This document shows, piece by piece, positions 22,493 through 33,486 of a stretch of DNA of 64,000 bases. Within the stretch, counting starts at the first letter, position 1, and each line of letters begins with the position of its first letter. Under the pieces are notes generated by a model. That model saw only the letters and a program-made list of their open reading frames with translations, did no database searches and was not told the DNA's origin. The translations under genes and the position numbers were made by a program. Source of the stretch: Durusdinium trenchii (lineage: Eukaryota; Sar; Dinophyceae; Suessiales; Symbiodiniaceae); contig CAXAMN010015113.1 of NCBI GenBank assembly GCA_963970005.1, positions 698,763 through 762,762 on the forward strand. The letters are read 5' to 3'.

Positions 22493-25400
22493 ATGACTGA
22501 AGAATTCTCGTTGATGCAAAGTTCGTCATGGGGGACGGCAGCTGGCCATGATGGCTACTCCTCCAGAGGACAAGCGTTTGATCGAGCATCAACTCCATCA
22601 GTTGTGGATACCCTGCCCAAAGAATTTTGGCAACAGATTCGAGTAACACAAGAGCAATTTTCAGAAGTTCACTTGTACTTGCATGGACTCAAAGGCAGAC
22701 ATGTTGCAACTCGGACTCTGAATGTCTATGACAAAAAGAAGAACATATTGCCTGGACTACAAGGTCGAATAGAACGACAGTGGCGGGACCACTATGATCG
22801 TAGGGAGTCCTTTGCGTTGCATCTTGTCGAGCCTCAACCGCAGAGCGCAGTGCTGAATGGCCAAGTGCATGTGATTATAGATTTATGGCCAAGCTTGCAA
22901 GGTTTTCCTGTACTCTCTCACTGGACTACTAGTGAAGAGCCGGGATGTGCATTACAATCACACCGGTTGCAAACCTTTTTTCCTTTTGATGAGATACTGC
23001 GAGAAGAGAATCTCCCAAGGGAATTGGTCCATGGTGTCAAAGTGACGTATGCACACAGAGGAAAACAGTATGGACGACATGACCATATACACTTCTTCAA
23101 TGGTGACAGAATGGATTTTGAGCTCAACCTGGAACCTGCATGTTCCTTTGACAGTTCCACTGAGAGGCATTTCGTAGCTGACTTCACGATCGATCCGCTG
23201 CAGGATACCACGTTCCTGATGCAAGTTCGGCCAGTCATGGAAGACATGCTGACCCGACATGTTAGAAGGGTTCTTGGTGGTAACATAAGAGCGGATGTTC
23301 TGACTTGGACGCATCATGCGGAATACATCCAGCAGCTGCAGAGGGAATTGCGGATCATCACGCATAATCCCGATTTGCCACTCGGCCATAATATAAGAAG
23401 TCGATGGGCTCACACTTTTGGTCGTCGTCCTTGCTATATTTTCCAGTTTGGCCGTCCCCTAGCAGTGGTAGAGGACCGGAGCCACACTTCATTGTCACAA
23501 CATTCACTGGACAAGGGTTGGTCCCTGCCTTGATCGAATATGAGACGGATAGGAGCTTTAAGCAGGCCAGTTTTGTGTTCCGAGTGAGAACCTGGCTATC
23601 TGTCCATCAGATTTTTGATCTTGTCAGCCCCCAAAACCAATGTGTTTGGCGTGCCGAGTGTACGCTTCGATGTGGTGCTGCTTTCTTTGAGTGGCACCAA
23701 GCTGTACCATTGTATGAGGGCATTTTGTTGAGAATGACTGAAATAGAAAGGGATGAAACCACTGATGAAAGTACTACCTGTGACAATAGTGATGAACTGG
23801 AACAAGCGTCTCGTGTTGAAACGGCAAGTTCACAGGGTCTGTCGCAGGAGATGGAACATGTTTCCTTCATGCAAAACGGTCCACCCTCCTGGCAAGAAGA
23901 ATTTGAACTGGAGGAAGTAGCTTTCCAGCGTGCACTGTCGGAACTTCCTATTGCTGATGGAGGAACTAGAGCTGAGACAATGTGCACCATTCCAGCGGCA
24001 GTCATCTGCTAGATGCCAACTTTGAGCTCAGTGACGTCCCTACTTACATAGTCTATACTTGGGTCGTGAGTAATCAGGTGGCAGCCGCAGCAAGGGTTTG
24101 CGTGATTGACGCAAGGCGTTCGGCAACTCAAACCGTCCTTTTAGAGTGGAGAGACATCGAACAGGAGTGGCCCATCTCCTTTGCTGTTGCCGATCCGCAA
24201 CCTCCACCTCTCTCCTTGAGACGTCGCCCTATTGATGTTGTTGGTTTGCTGCGTCAGCAGAGACTTCGCCAGGATAGGGTTTATCTTGTTGATATACTGT
24301 ATGTAGGACAGCCAAGAAGGGTAGCTGTACTGTACAGCATAGGAGATCGTCTTCGAGAGCTGGTAGGAAAGGTAGGCCTAGGCCACTACTGCCAATTAGA
24401 AGGTGTTCGATGCCTCTTGACATGGTATGATGATAAGGAAGGCCAGGTATGGGATCTGGATGATGTAATCAATGAGAAACATGCCAGCGCCTTTCAGCTC
24501 CATCTACGAGGCCAGCCTTGTAGGAGACACCCGACTGCCACTAAGGGAAGCAGCTTCATGCAACATGGGGTTACCCGACGTGTATTGCAGTCGGTCTTGA
24601 ATCGATATGCTAGTCAGTGGTTCTCGTCTGCGGGCATGATCACCTTCTGGATCCATCACGCCCAGGATCTTGTCCAACAGCATCCCGCAATATGTGATTT
24701 TCGAGTCGGGTTAGACGTTTTTGAACAGTGTGCGTCGCTGTGGAAAGACTACCGATTCTCTGTCAAACCTTCCTTGGAAGGAGAACGAATCTGGTTTCCA
24801 TCATGCTGGAAGGCCGGTACCCACCCATTGGGGTTGATGCTGTGTTCAGGCTAGCTAGTCCTCAGAATGATTGTGTCTATGGAGCTATCTGCTATGCGAT
24901 TTACAACAACGAGAGATACCAATATTTCCATGACATTCCCCTTACAAAGGGCACTTTTGCCAAGCTGTATGAGTTTCCACAGGAGAGTGAAGCAAGCACT
25001 GAATGTGGGACAGGCAGTCCGAGCATATCGAGTGCCCTTTCGTGGCAAGAGGTTTTCAGCGGAGAGAACACTGCAACTCCGGAACAGCCTGAGTCACTTC
25101 ACCATGAGGGGATTGTTGTACAAGGTGGGCCTATTGGAGGGAACACTGCAACTCCGGCCAACGGTCCACAACAGGAAGAGGTTGATACCAATTCTTTCTT
25201 TCAAGCATATGCTGAGCAGAGAGCCTATCAAGCTGATTTGCCTGATGGGTTTGATGATGATGATGATGACACCTGGGCTGAAGAGGAATGGGAGGAATTG
25301 GTGGACGCCTTGTCATTTCATACGTCGGTCTTTGGATTTGAAAAGCTCAATGCAGAGACAGTGGCATATTATGATGCCTTTGGTGTTTTCCCTACCTTCG

Positions 25401-27430
25401 AGATCCTGTTTGTCAATGGTCAACTGGTAGATTCAAGCTTCCAGTTCCAGGGGCAAAATTGGAATCGACAGACTTTTGTGGCGGCCGTGCGCCTCTTCAT
25501 GGAGCACGAGATTGCTCGACAGGAATTTTCAGCTGTGGCTTTTGTCAATGAGATCCCGACTCCCTATGAACAACGTGGAGCGGATCACATCTACATTATT
25601 GTTGAGCGATCCTATGCGCCTTTGCGGATCATGATATGCGTGGTCGTCATTTTTGACATGGAGGATGATCCTGAAATACGTACACTTTCTGTGCCACAGT
25701 ATGTCTGGAGTAAGGATCTTGTACGCGATCTCCGAATGGAGGGGGTATGTCGAGACCCGAGGTTCGATTGTCTTCTTCGCCATGGATTGCTGGAAATGCC
25801 TACTGTTGTGGCATGGCAGCCTTTCCAGGGTATGAAGTTGAATTTGGACATCAAGATGTCTTCTTGCGATCGACAGGAGCAAAGGTATCATATTATGACC
25901 TCACTAACGAGTGTCATAAACACCGCTGGCAGATTCCCTGTAGATCACGAGATTGCTGAAGATGTGGTTACACTCATGCAACAAGGAAACCCACAAGGCA
26001 ATGAGAGTGAGCTGCCAACTATGCTGTCGACTCAGCGAGATGATACTGAAAGTCTCTGCAATGGTTATTCATCCAGAGGTCCCACAGATATTATTGCGCC
26101 TCATTTTGTCAATCAGGCACAGCAGATAGAGGAACTTCGGGAATGGCTTGTCGAGCTTTTGGGAAGTGATGCGTCGGTTACCTTGTTTGTTTTTTGAGCG
26201 CAACGATGGGGATGTGTCCACCTACAGAATCTCCCTCAATGCTGAGGTTCTTCGAATGAGACCTGGATTCGCACACTGGCTTAGGAGAGAACTGGCTGCC
26301 CTGTGGAATGTACATGCAAGAATTTTTCCACTGGTGTCGGCTCCCTTTGCAGATCTGCGCATTGCTGTTTTTCTTCCACGAGCATTTGGACGAGACCTAC
26401 CTGTCTTGCTGGGGATTAATGATGGGCATGATTCCTGGGGGGAAATCCATGTTGTCCAACAAGCAGTCACCATCAATAGTCTCATTTCACGCTCTCGACT
26501 ACCTTCTGTTGTTCTCTCTACATACTCATACCAAGCTATGCTGGTCGGGGAGATGGCTGAGCCCAATGATCTTGCGCCATGGAGTCCAGGACAATGGGTG
26601 ACGATTGCTGTGGGCCAGTTGGGCTATCTTGGAGGGGAAGGGACCACGGATTCCTTTATTGATCCTTGGCTTCCAACACTGACGAGTCTTGCTACAAGCC
26701 ACACAGTGTCAAGCAGAACTGACGGTCCAGCTGAAGATGCAAATCGGGAACGTGAACCTTCTGCAGGCGAGGAGCACACTCTGATGCAATTGCCATCAAT
26801 GGGATATTCCCATCTCCATGAGGTTCACGCTTGGATGCTGTGACATGGGAACAGAGAGATTCTATACAGGAACAATCCCGTGTCATTCAAATTCCTTCTC
26901 AGGATTTCCAAACCATGTTTGTGTAGACATGGCAAGATGTTCGAGAGATGGAAGGCCCGTTCATTATCCCTCTTTCTTCGAACATTCAGCAGGCTGGAAT
27001 TCATGTTCCTGCCTTTTTTGTGCTTGAATATGCCAGCCCGAGATATCGGCCGGTATTCATCGATCTCGAAGCGATGGATATTGAAGTTCAAGGTGGATTT
27101 CTTCTCAGGGATCCACAAGTACTTTCGACTAATGATGTTTTTGATCAAGTGATGCCCTTTCACCGGTGTCGTTCAGTTGCAGATTGTTTTGTTTGGTTGA
27201 ATGGACATTGGTATGAATGGGATGAAGTTCTTTCTGTGAATGCAGGGGATTATCTACAACTTCTGGAATACACTGAAAGTGAGGATGAGCATTCCACCTT
27301 ATGTGTTTCTGAAGGAGAGAGTAATTCCCAAGCAACAGACGACGATGATGACGATTTGAACTTGCTCCAGATTGAAATTTGGCATCGTGAAGCATGCTCT
27401 GGACTTCCGCCCCCTGGGAATGGAGTTTTC
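22493..27430 (+). pseudogene. ORF2 N-terminal array of related modules
   Basis: This 5-kb segment encodes about 1,600 residues with no enzyme motif but with clear internal repetition. A Cys-containing block recurs three times: SPQNQCVWRAECTLRCG (about 23,620), SPQNDCVYGAICYAIYN (about 24,850) and MPFHRCRSVADCFVWLN (about 27,150). Each is preceded by a DLV/RLA/QVM-type strand and followed by a WxDxPL-like strand. Other recurring words are SLMQ/FMQ/TLMQ linkers, NGYSSRG or HDGYSSRG, and THHAEY or IHHAQD. Acidic linkers (six Asp near 25,255) separate modules. I read this as tandem small beta-rich domains of unknown function, perhaps protein-protein or nucleic-acid binding. It contains six or so frameshifts and two stops. 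Confidence 0.6.
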
Positions 27431-27759
27431 TAGGAGTCGAAACGCCTGCAAAAAATGGATGACTTGCTACACTGCCAAGATGGAGACCATGTTGTGGATT
27501 ACATGCCTGTGGCCAACACACGACCGATTCCCACTCCCGCAAGGTCGAATACCATGCCGAGAGTGGTTAGCATCAATGACGCTTTGACTGGAGGCAATGG
27601 GCTTGAGCTCAAAATTCCACTGGGTCTTCAGGAGCATGAGCTGGAGCGTTTGTTGGATTTCGATCCCGTGAGTGAACGGATTTCAACGTCACTGATTTGG
27701 ACCACCAACTGCAGCAGCTTTTCCAGGCTGTACCTAAGTGTGAGCCAGATGCGTGGGAT

Positions 27760-28260
27760 CCTTCGGAATATGACTCTGTACGAATATATACAGATGGTTC
27801 TTTTTCTGAAGGATCAGCGACGTGGAGCTTTGTTCTTGTGGCTTGTGGCAGAGGTCAGAACTACTTTGTTGGTTTTCGATCAGGCTCCATCCCGTTGAAA
27901 GAACATGCAGAGCAGCTTTTGGACTCACATGGTTCCGCAGTATGTGCAGAGCAGCATGCCATCATATGGGCAACCTGGTGGTTGCTGCGATACTGGAGAG
28001 CAGCTAATGTCAGCACACCTATGGTGTTCCTGTGGGACTCACAAGTGGCAGGTCGACAGGCAGAGGGCCTCTATGGCACGTCAACAGCGCTGGGAAGACT
28101 TCTTCGTGGGCTGCAGATGGCTTTGCAACAGCTGACGGAAGCAGATGTTGGACATCTGCATGTTCCCGCTCATCAAGGTCATTTATATAATGAGGTTGCA
28201 GATGTTCTGGCAAAGCAGGCGCACAGTAAGTGTCCCACATGCCCGGACAATGGGCTTCTG
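27760..28260 (+). pseudogene. ORF2 RNase H domain
   Basis: Type I RNase H signature with all four acidic catalytic residues: Asp in IYTDGSFSEG (codon 27793), Glu in CAEQHAIIWA (27949), Asp in FLWDSQVAGRQ (28036) and Asp in NEVADVLAKQA (28201). The VPAHQGH motif holds the accessory His. It would remove RNA from the RNA:cDNA hybrid. It lies upstream of the endonuclease and RT, whereas in jockey or I elements RNase H follows the RT. The domain itself reads in one frame with no stop; the nearest frameshifts lie at about 27.69 and 28.74 kb. Confidence 0.88.
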
Positions 28261-28449
28261 CTGCAGCTGGTTGATAAGCTAGGAACTCTCGACAACCTCT
28301 GGCTCTTGTTGACGACTTCTGCAGCATTCCCAAGGAGGATTTCTGGGCATTTTCACTGGTGGTCGGCTAGTGAAACAGTTTTCCCCAAAGAACTCTTATG
28401 TAAGCAATTGCTGCCGGAAGCAAAACAGAAAATTGACTGCGCAAGCATG

Positions 28450-29260
28450 CCCTGCTACCTTCAGCTTGCGTCCTACAATGCTTTGTCACTCCTGGGTGAT
28501 CGTGGAGGTCAAACTCTTTATGCTGAACAGGGCCGAGTTCAACTCATGAGGCAGCAGTTCGAAGTTCGTGGCATGCATGTTGTAGGCATTCAGGAAGCGC
28601 GCACCCCGCAGGGAATGATTGTTTCCCATTCCCACATTCGTTTTTGCAGTGGGAAAACTGAAGGGGGCAATATGGTGTTGAGCTCTGGATTAGTCGTAGC
28701 TCCAAGATCGCAGATGGAATTGTTTTTCACCCAGGCGAGTTCTTGGTTGCTTTTGCTGATCCCAGAATTTTGATTGTCAAGTACCGTGGCCAGCTTGGGG
28801 AATTTTGTTTTCTAGTAGCACATGCTCCCCACACAGCAGCTGATCCTCTAGAAAGGCAGCAGTGGTGGGAAGGCCTTCAGAAGCAACTTTCGACCAATGC
28901 TAGTGCTCTCGAATGTGTGGCCTTTATTGACGCAAATGCCACGGCTCCACGTGAAGTTACCACGAGTTTCGGGGGCTTCACACGAGATCATGCCAACAAG
29001 AATACTCCTTTTTTTGAGAACTTCGTGAGTCAGAATGGTCTTTTTGTGCCTTCAACCTTTGAGGATCTCCAGCATGGTCCCCCAGAGACTTGGACACACA
29101 GTGCCACTGGCAAGAAGTCTAGAATAGACTATGTCTTGTTGCCACTCTCTTGGAGATGGGCACAAATCCAAGCTTGGGTCGATGAGGGCATCCACGCAGG
29201 ACATGCTGGATTAGACCATGACTGCACATGTTTGGGTATATCTTGGAACCAAATGACACA
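28450..29260 (+). pseudogene. ORF2 APE-type endonuclease domain
   Basis: Endonuclease/exonuclease/phosphatase fold motifs appear in order: ASYNALSL (metal-site Asn), VGIQEAR (catalytic Glu, codon 28594), VAHAPH (28818-), FIDANA (Asp and Asn, 28926-), SRIDYVLLP (about 29,121) and LDHDC (catalytic Asp-His, about 29,211). This domain nicks the target strand for target-primed reverse transcription. A frameshift near 28,740 splits it between the Glu motif and the AHAPH motif. It is followed by a Lys/Arg-rich linker to the RT. Confidence 0.85.
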
Positions 29261-29819
29261 TCACAGACCCAAAGAGAAAAGAATTGATGAAACTGCATTA
29301 AGGAATCCGGATAACCAAAGCATCGTCAGATCGATCTGGGCAACATGCCCGGAGCCAGAATGGGGCATGAACGCTTCACAGCACGCTGCATTGGTTACGG
29401 ATCACCGACAGCAGGAAGCGCTCCGACATTTTCCGAAGAAAACAGGCAAACGACACCGAGAACATGTTTCAGAAGAAAGCCGTGAGCTTCATCGAAGACT
29501 GACTTGTATTCGTAGAGCTCTACGCACTTTGAAGAGACATGATGATTTCTCACTGTGCGTTGCCATTTTCCGAGCATGGAGTGCTTGTAAGAAAGGTAAA
29601 GGTTTCAATGGTAATTGGGGAACATGGAACAAATTGCTTTCGCTTGCTGTTGTGAGGCATGTCAGAGAGCTCAAGTGTGTCTCTCTGCAGTTTCGGAAGC
29701 AACTGAGGACTGACCGTAAGATGTTCCTTCTTGGTGTCGCCGAAGATGCAAAACGCGCCAAACCAAGTGAGGTATTTGCAGCCTTGCGACCGATCCTTCA
29801 GCCTGCGAAAAAAACAAAA

Positions 29820-31330
29820 GATGTTTCCAAAACCCCTCCCTGTTTTGCAAGACGAGGATGGACACATCCTGCAAACATTGGAAGAAGTGAATGCTTGATG
29901 GGTCCGGCATTTCTCCCAACTCGAAGCAGGAAGAGAAGTCGATGTTTCAGATTATGTGAACAACATGCTTCGGAGGCAACAAGAATTGTGCAAGCCAGGT
30001 GAGTATAGACTGGAAGATTTACCAAGTCGCATGGATCTGGAAAGAGCGATCCGGAAAATGAGCTATCGAAAGGCACCTGGACCGGACAGGTTAAGCATGT
30101 CCGGGGGACGCAGCAGGTGTGTTATATCCCATCGTCCTCAAAATGATTTGCAGATTGGAGGAACCATTGCAATGGAAAGGGGGACAGATCATTTCTCTCT
30201 TCAAAGGCAAAGGGTCGCAGTCTGACTGCCAAAACCACAGAGGAATCCTTTTGACCTCAGTGCTTGGCAAAGCTGTCAGACCCTCCATTCGAGATCGGCT
30301 TAATGAGCCCTATCTTGCTGCGACTGACGACCTCCAACTTGGAGGCAAGCCCACGCAGCAAGTTCTTTTCGGCACCCAGGTGTCCCGACTTTTCGTTGAC
30401 CGGGGAAAGCGCAGACAGAAAAGCACAGCGATCCTTTTCTGCGACGTCCAGTCGGCCTATTACCGGGTCTTACGTCAAATCGCGACTGGGGCCAGACTAA
30501 CGGATGAGGACCTCGCTTTGGTTTTGCACCGCATGGGTCTCGGTCCAGAGTCCATGTCACTCATCCACGAAAGCATAACCATATCAAGAACTTGGAGCTG
30601 GCCCAGTACAACACCAAGTTTTGCAAGAAACACTTGAAGGCACATACTTTACACACACTGGAAATGAGTTCGTGCAAACATTTCGAGGCACCCGGCCACG
30701 TTAGCGGACATAGTTTTCAATCTCGTTTTCTCACAGGTTCTCTCAGAAGTCCAGACAGAACTTGCAGATAATGGACTCCTTCTGCATGTTCCACTATGGG
30801 ACACACGAGATCCCTATAGCAGTACTGCAACAGATCGTGCATTGCCCATGTTCCAAGTCACTTGGGCGGATGACTTAGCTATTCTAGCCGAGTTTGAACA
30901 TGCTGCACAGATCGAAAACCGACTAGCACTAATTGCATATGTTCTGCTGCAGAAGCTGCCAAAATATGGCATGAAGGTGTCTATCGGTGAAACCAAAACA
31001 GCAGCAGTGGTTTCTCCCAGAGGACCAGGAGCGGTCTCCATGCGAAGGAGACTCTTTGCTGTAACAAATGCAACTTTCCCAATACTGCTAGAGGACACGA
31101 CGGTTCGTTTGCCACTCGTGCCTAAGTATCGCCATCTTGGAGGGATTATTGATGCCAGTGGAAGCTTGCTTCCTGAGATCCGCACGAGATTCTCTAAGGC
31201 ACGCTCAGCTTTCTGGAGAGCTGCCAAGCATGTCTTCAGACAGCAGAGCATCCCACTTGCAACACGAATGACCATTTTTCGCTCTACTGTGATGTCCATT
31301 ATGACATGGGGCGCGGGAGCTTGGACCGAA
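29820..31330 (+). pseudogene. ORF2 reverse transcriptase domain
   Basis: RT motifs in order: SYRKAPGPDRLS (motif 0/1), QWKGGQIISLFKGKG and NHRGILLTSVLGK (motif 2 region), ILFCDVQSAYYRV (motif A Asp, codon 30443), FRGTRP (motif B, damaged by a small deletion near 30,678), TWADDLAILAE (motif C, both Asp, codons 30869 and 30872), then PKYRHLGGIID (motif E-like). The C-terminal thumb-like part ends near 31,330. The domain is cut by a TGA at 29896 and frameshifts near 30.1, 30.6 and 30.68 kb. Catalytic aspartates remain, so decay seems recent relative to overall divergence. Confidence 0.9.
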
Positions 31331-31394
31331 CTCAATCAGAGGGAAGGTCAGGCTTGGACTGCGTCACTCTGGAATCTATATGCAATGATGCTAC

Positions 31395-31440
31395 CGCGTT
31401 CATTTCTGGCTCCTTCTCGCGTTCATTTCTGGCTCCTTCT
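31395..31440. repeat. 23-bp tandem duplication that breaks ORF2
   Basis: CGCGTTCATTTCTGGCTCCT plus TCT occurs twice in direct succession (31395-31417 and 31418-31440). Because 23 is not a multiple of three, the duplication itself moves the frame. The peptide RSFLAPSR is encoded in the old frame by copy 1 and in the new frame by copy 2. Confidence 0.9.
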
Positions 31441-31845
31441 CGGGATGACATTCGATGTTTCCTTGCATGTGAAGATCCAGATGACATGCTGCAGATTGCA
31501 AGGTTCAGATATTTTGGTGCATTGCTGCGTACAGCGCCTGATATTTTGTGGTCACTGGTTGCAGATGATTCTAGTGCAATGCATATGTACCGTGAATCAC
31601 TCAAGTGGGCCCAGACTCTGCTTGACAGGGACTCCGTTGTACAGGATGTCTGTGATGGAACTGCGTGGCAAAGATTAGCAGAGCAGCCCGCACAGTGGGC
31701 AAGACATGGTCGAACGGCCTTGTTCAGAGCAACGCAAGCGAAACTGCGGAATGCTGCAACGGCTAAGGCCCATAGGACCATTTTCGACATTCTCCGAAGT
31801 CAGGCACTTACCTTGTCGCTGGATCAACCCATGCAGGGTCAACAT

Positions 31846-32040
31846 TTTTGTGTGATCTGTGAACGGGCTTTTTCTGCAACGCAGGGATGGTTTCTACATG
31901 CTCGTCAGAAACACAATTATGTGAGTGAATCCAGTGAGGCAGTACAGGGACAGACATGTCACTGCTGTGCAAAGGTTTATTTGTCGCAGGAGCGATTACG
32001 GCATCACCTTCGCTATAGTGCATCTTGTAGAGCCTTTTTC
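31846..32040 (+). pseudogene. ORF2 zinc-finger pair
   Basis: Two C2H2-like fingers after the RT: CVICERAFSATQGWFLHARQ followed by KH (C-x2-C, H-x4-H), and CHCCAKVYLSQERLRHHLRY with a distal Cys (C-x2-C-H-C type). They probably bind nucleic acid during target recognition, as C-terminal fingers do in other LINEs. That role is inferred. Confidence 0.75.
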
Positions 32041-32508
32041 CAACAAAATCGAGACACACTTCCTGAATCTGCGAGCTCATGCTCAAGACATCCTCAGTTC
32101 CCCTGGTATCGGCTTCGGCAGGATACCTTCGCGGGACCCAGTCGGACTGATAGAGATGCTGAACGAGTTCGAGCTCTTCTTCAAGAAGCGATTCACACAT
32201 TCATGTGTCCAGAACGGGAAGAAGACTTTGTGGATCAGCTGACTTCCACCTTACAAGAAGCATGTCGAGTGGCGGTGCCATTTACCACACTATGCAGTAG
32301 CCTTCACTCTTGGGTCTAGGGATTTGAGTCCACAGACACCAGGATTTACCAAGCTGGTTGTGCTGTCCACCGTTGGTTGCTTGACTTCGGACAAACAACT
32401 TGTGTGTCAAATACCCATGGACAAGAGGGAAGACTTGCAGATGAGGCTGACCGGCGTTCAGTCAAATGCAGACCCTCGGAGCCCAAGCTGCGAAGTTTTC
32501 TTCCGACT

Positions 32509-33403
32509 GAATTGATTATTTTACATCTGTTCAGTGGTCGTCGAAGAGAACGAGACATTCAGATGGAGTTGGAGCGTTTGCCGCTCCCTTCTGGAGTTGT
32601 GATGACTGTCGTATCAGTTGACGTCGCTATCGACCCTGCGCGATGCGACTTGTCTCAAGAACAGCAGCAAAAGTTGTGGTATGATCTGATCAGGGGAGGC
32701 TATGTAGCAGGGCTGTACGGTGGGCCGCCCTGTGAATCCTGGAGTATTGCACGCTGGGAAAGTCTTCCAGAACACCTACAACGAGGGCCACGACCGGTCA
32801 GATGTGACCCCTCTCTCTGGGGCCTAGATTCCTTATCTAAGTGTGAGGGCCAGCAAGTCTCAATAGGAAATATTTTGATGCTTTTTTGCCTGAGAGCTGT
32901 TTTGCTGCAGGCAACGGCTGGTGGTTTTTCTTGGTTAGAGCACCCCCGGAATCCTCATAAAAGTGGGACGCGGCACAAGAAAGCACCCTCCATTTGGATG
33001 ACGCAGGTCATTAGATGGTTTCAGGAAACGAATCTTTTCGTTTTTTTTCGATGTGCTGCAAGGGTATTTTGGCGCGGACAGCCCAAAACCAACCACTCTA
33101 ATGCTGTCCGGGGTTGAGCTCGCCGAGGTGCAAAACTGCGAACAGACAATGCGCAGTGCCACCTGTGCTAAGGGTTCCAACATTGGTCTGAAAGATGGAA
33201 AGTGGCGTACTGGTCACCTTAAGGAATACCCACCTGAGTTTTGTTCCTTTGGGGCCCATCTTTTCAGACTCTGGTTGGACCGGCAGCCTATCAGGACCGA
33301 AGTGTTCACAGAGCCACTGGAATGGCTGCGAAGTCTTGTACTGGCATTTGAAGACCAGCGACTTCCTGAACCTGGTCCTGATTTCTTCCATGCAGGTAAT
33401 TAA
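32509..33403 (+). pseudogene. ORF2 C-terminal cytosine-C5-methyltransferase-like domain
   Basis: Motif I-like LHLFSGRRRERD (LFSG kept, the GxG part lost), motif II-like VVSVDVAIDP, motif IV-like GGPPCESWSIAR with the catalytic-type Cys (codon 32731), and motif VI-like WLEHPRNP with Glu (codon 32938) in place of the usual ENV. Further on are FGADSPKPTTLM and LKEYPPEFC. The Cys-Glu pair typical of C5-methyltransferases is present, but the SAM-binding glycine motif is atypical and no target-recognition region is obvious. It could be an active methylase, a degenerate one, or a structural reuse of the fold. A frameshift near 33,050 splits the domain. Confidence 0.65.
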
Positions 33404-33450
33404 CTAATTCACATCAGCAAGACGCTGAGCTTTACGAGCACGATGCGTCA

Positions 33451-33473
33451 ATGGAAATGGAAAATGGAAAAAA
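33451..33473 (+). repeat. Retroelement A-rich 3' tail
   Basis: ATGGAAATGGAAAATGGAAA plus AAA, a TGGAAA-type repeat directly before the 3' target-site duplication. Short-repeat tails occur in several APE-type LINE groups. Confidence 0.75.
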
Positions 33474-33486
33474 TGGGTATTTAGGA
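33474..33486. repeat. Target-site duplication, 3' copy
   Basis: TGGGTATTTAGGA, identical to 19790-19802. The bases on either side differ. Confidence 0.85.

Larger units (their letters stand above)
21283..33403 (+). pseudogene. Retroelement ORF2 polyprotein, about 4,000 codons, multiply disrupted
   Basis: ATG 21283 overlaps the ORF1 stop as ATGA. The coding signal then runs on one strand to TAA 33401-33403. I infer frameshifts near 22.45, 23.45, 24.0, 24.79, 26.17, 26.84, 27.69, 28.74, 29.82, 30.1, 30.6, 30.68, 31.4 and 33.05 kb (some may be a few tens of bases off). In-frame stops are TGA 21955, TAG 26924, TAG 27431, TGA 29896 and TAG 32317. The frame between 21.3 and 22.4 kb is the least certain. 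Domain order is given in separate entries. If intact, the protein would supply endonuclease, reverse transcriptase and RNase H for target-primed integration. Similar long RT-containing polyproteins are, to my recollection, frequent in Symbiodiniaceae gene models. Confidence 0.8.
19803..33473 (+). mobile_element. Giant non-LTR retrotransposon, 13.7 kb, inactivated
   Basis: The element is bounded by a perfect 13-bp direct duplication and ends in an A-rich tail, as expected for target-primed reverse transcription. There are no long terminal repeats. Layout: 285-bp 5' leader, ORF1 (20088-21286), ORF2 (21283-33403), about 47-bp 3' UTR, tail (33451-33473). ORF2 order is repeated modules, RNase H, APE-type endonuclease, reverse transcriptase, C2H2-type fingers, methyltransferase-like domain. 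The endonuclease-RT core places it among APE-type LINEs. The RNase H position, the C-terminal methyltransferase-like domain and the size are unusual for the classical families I know (jockey, I, R1, L1). Several frameshifts and stops make this copy non-autonomous. It lies in the same orientation as the host exons, probably in an intron. Confidence 0.88.

Noticed and set aside
19803..33473. LTR retrotransposon
   Set aside because: RT is accompanied by an APE endonuclease, not integrase and protease. No long terminal repeats; A-rich tail and 13-bp duplication fit a LINE.
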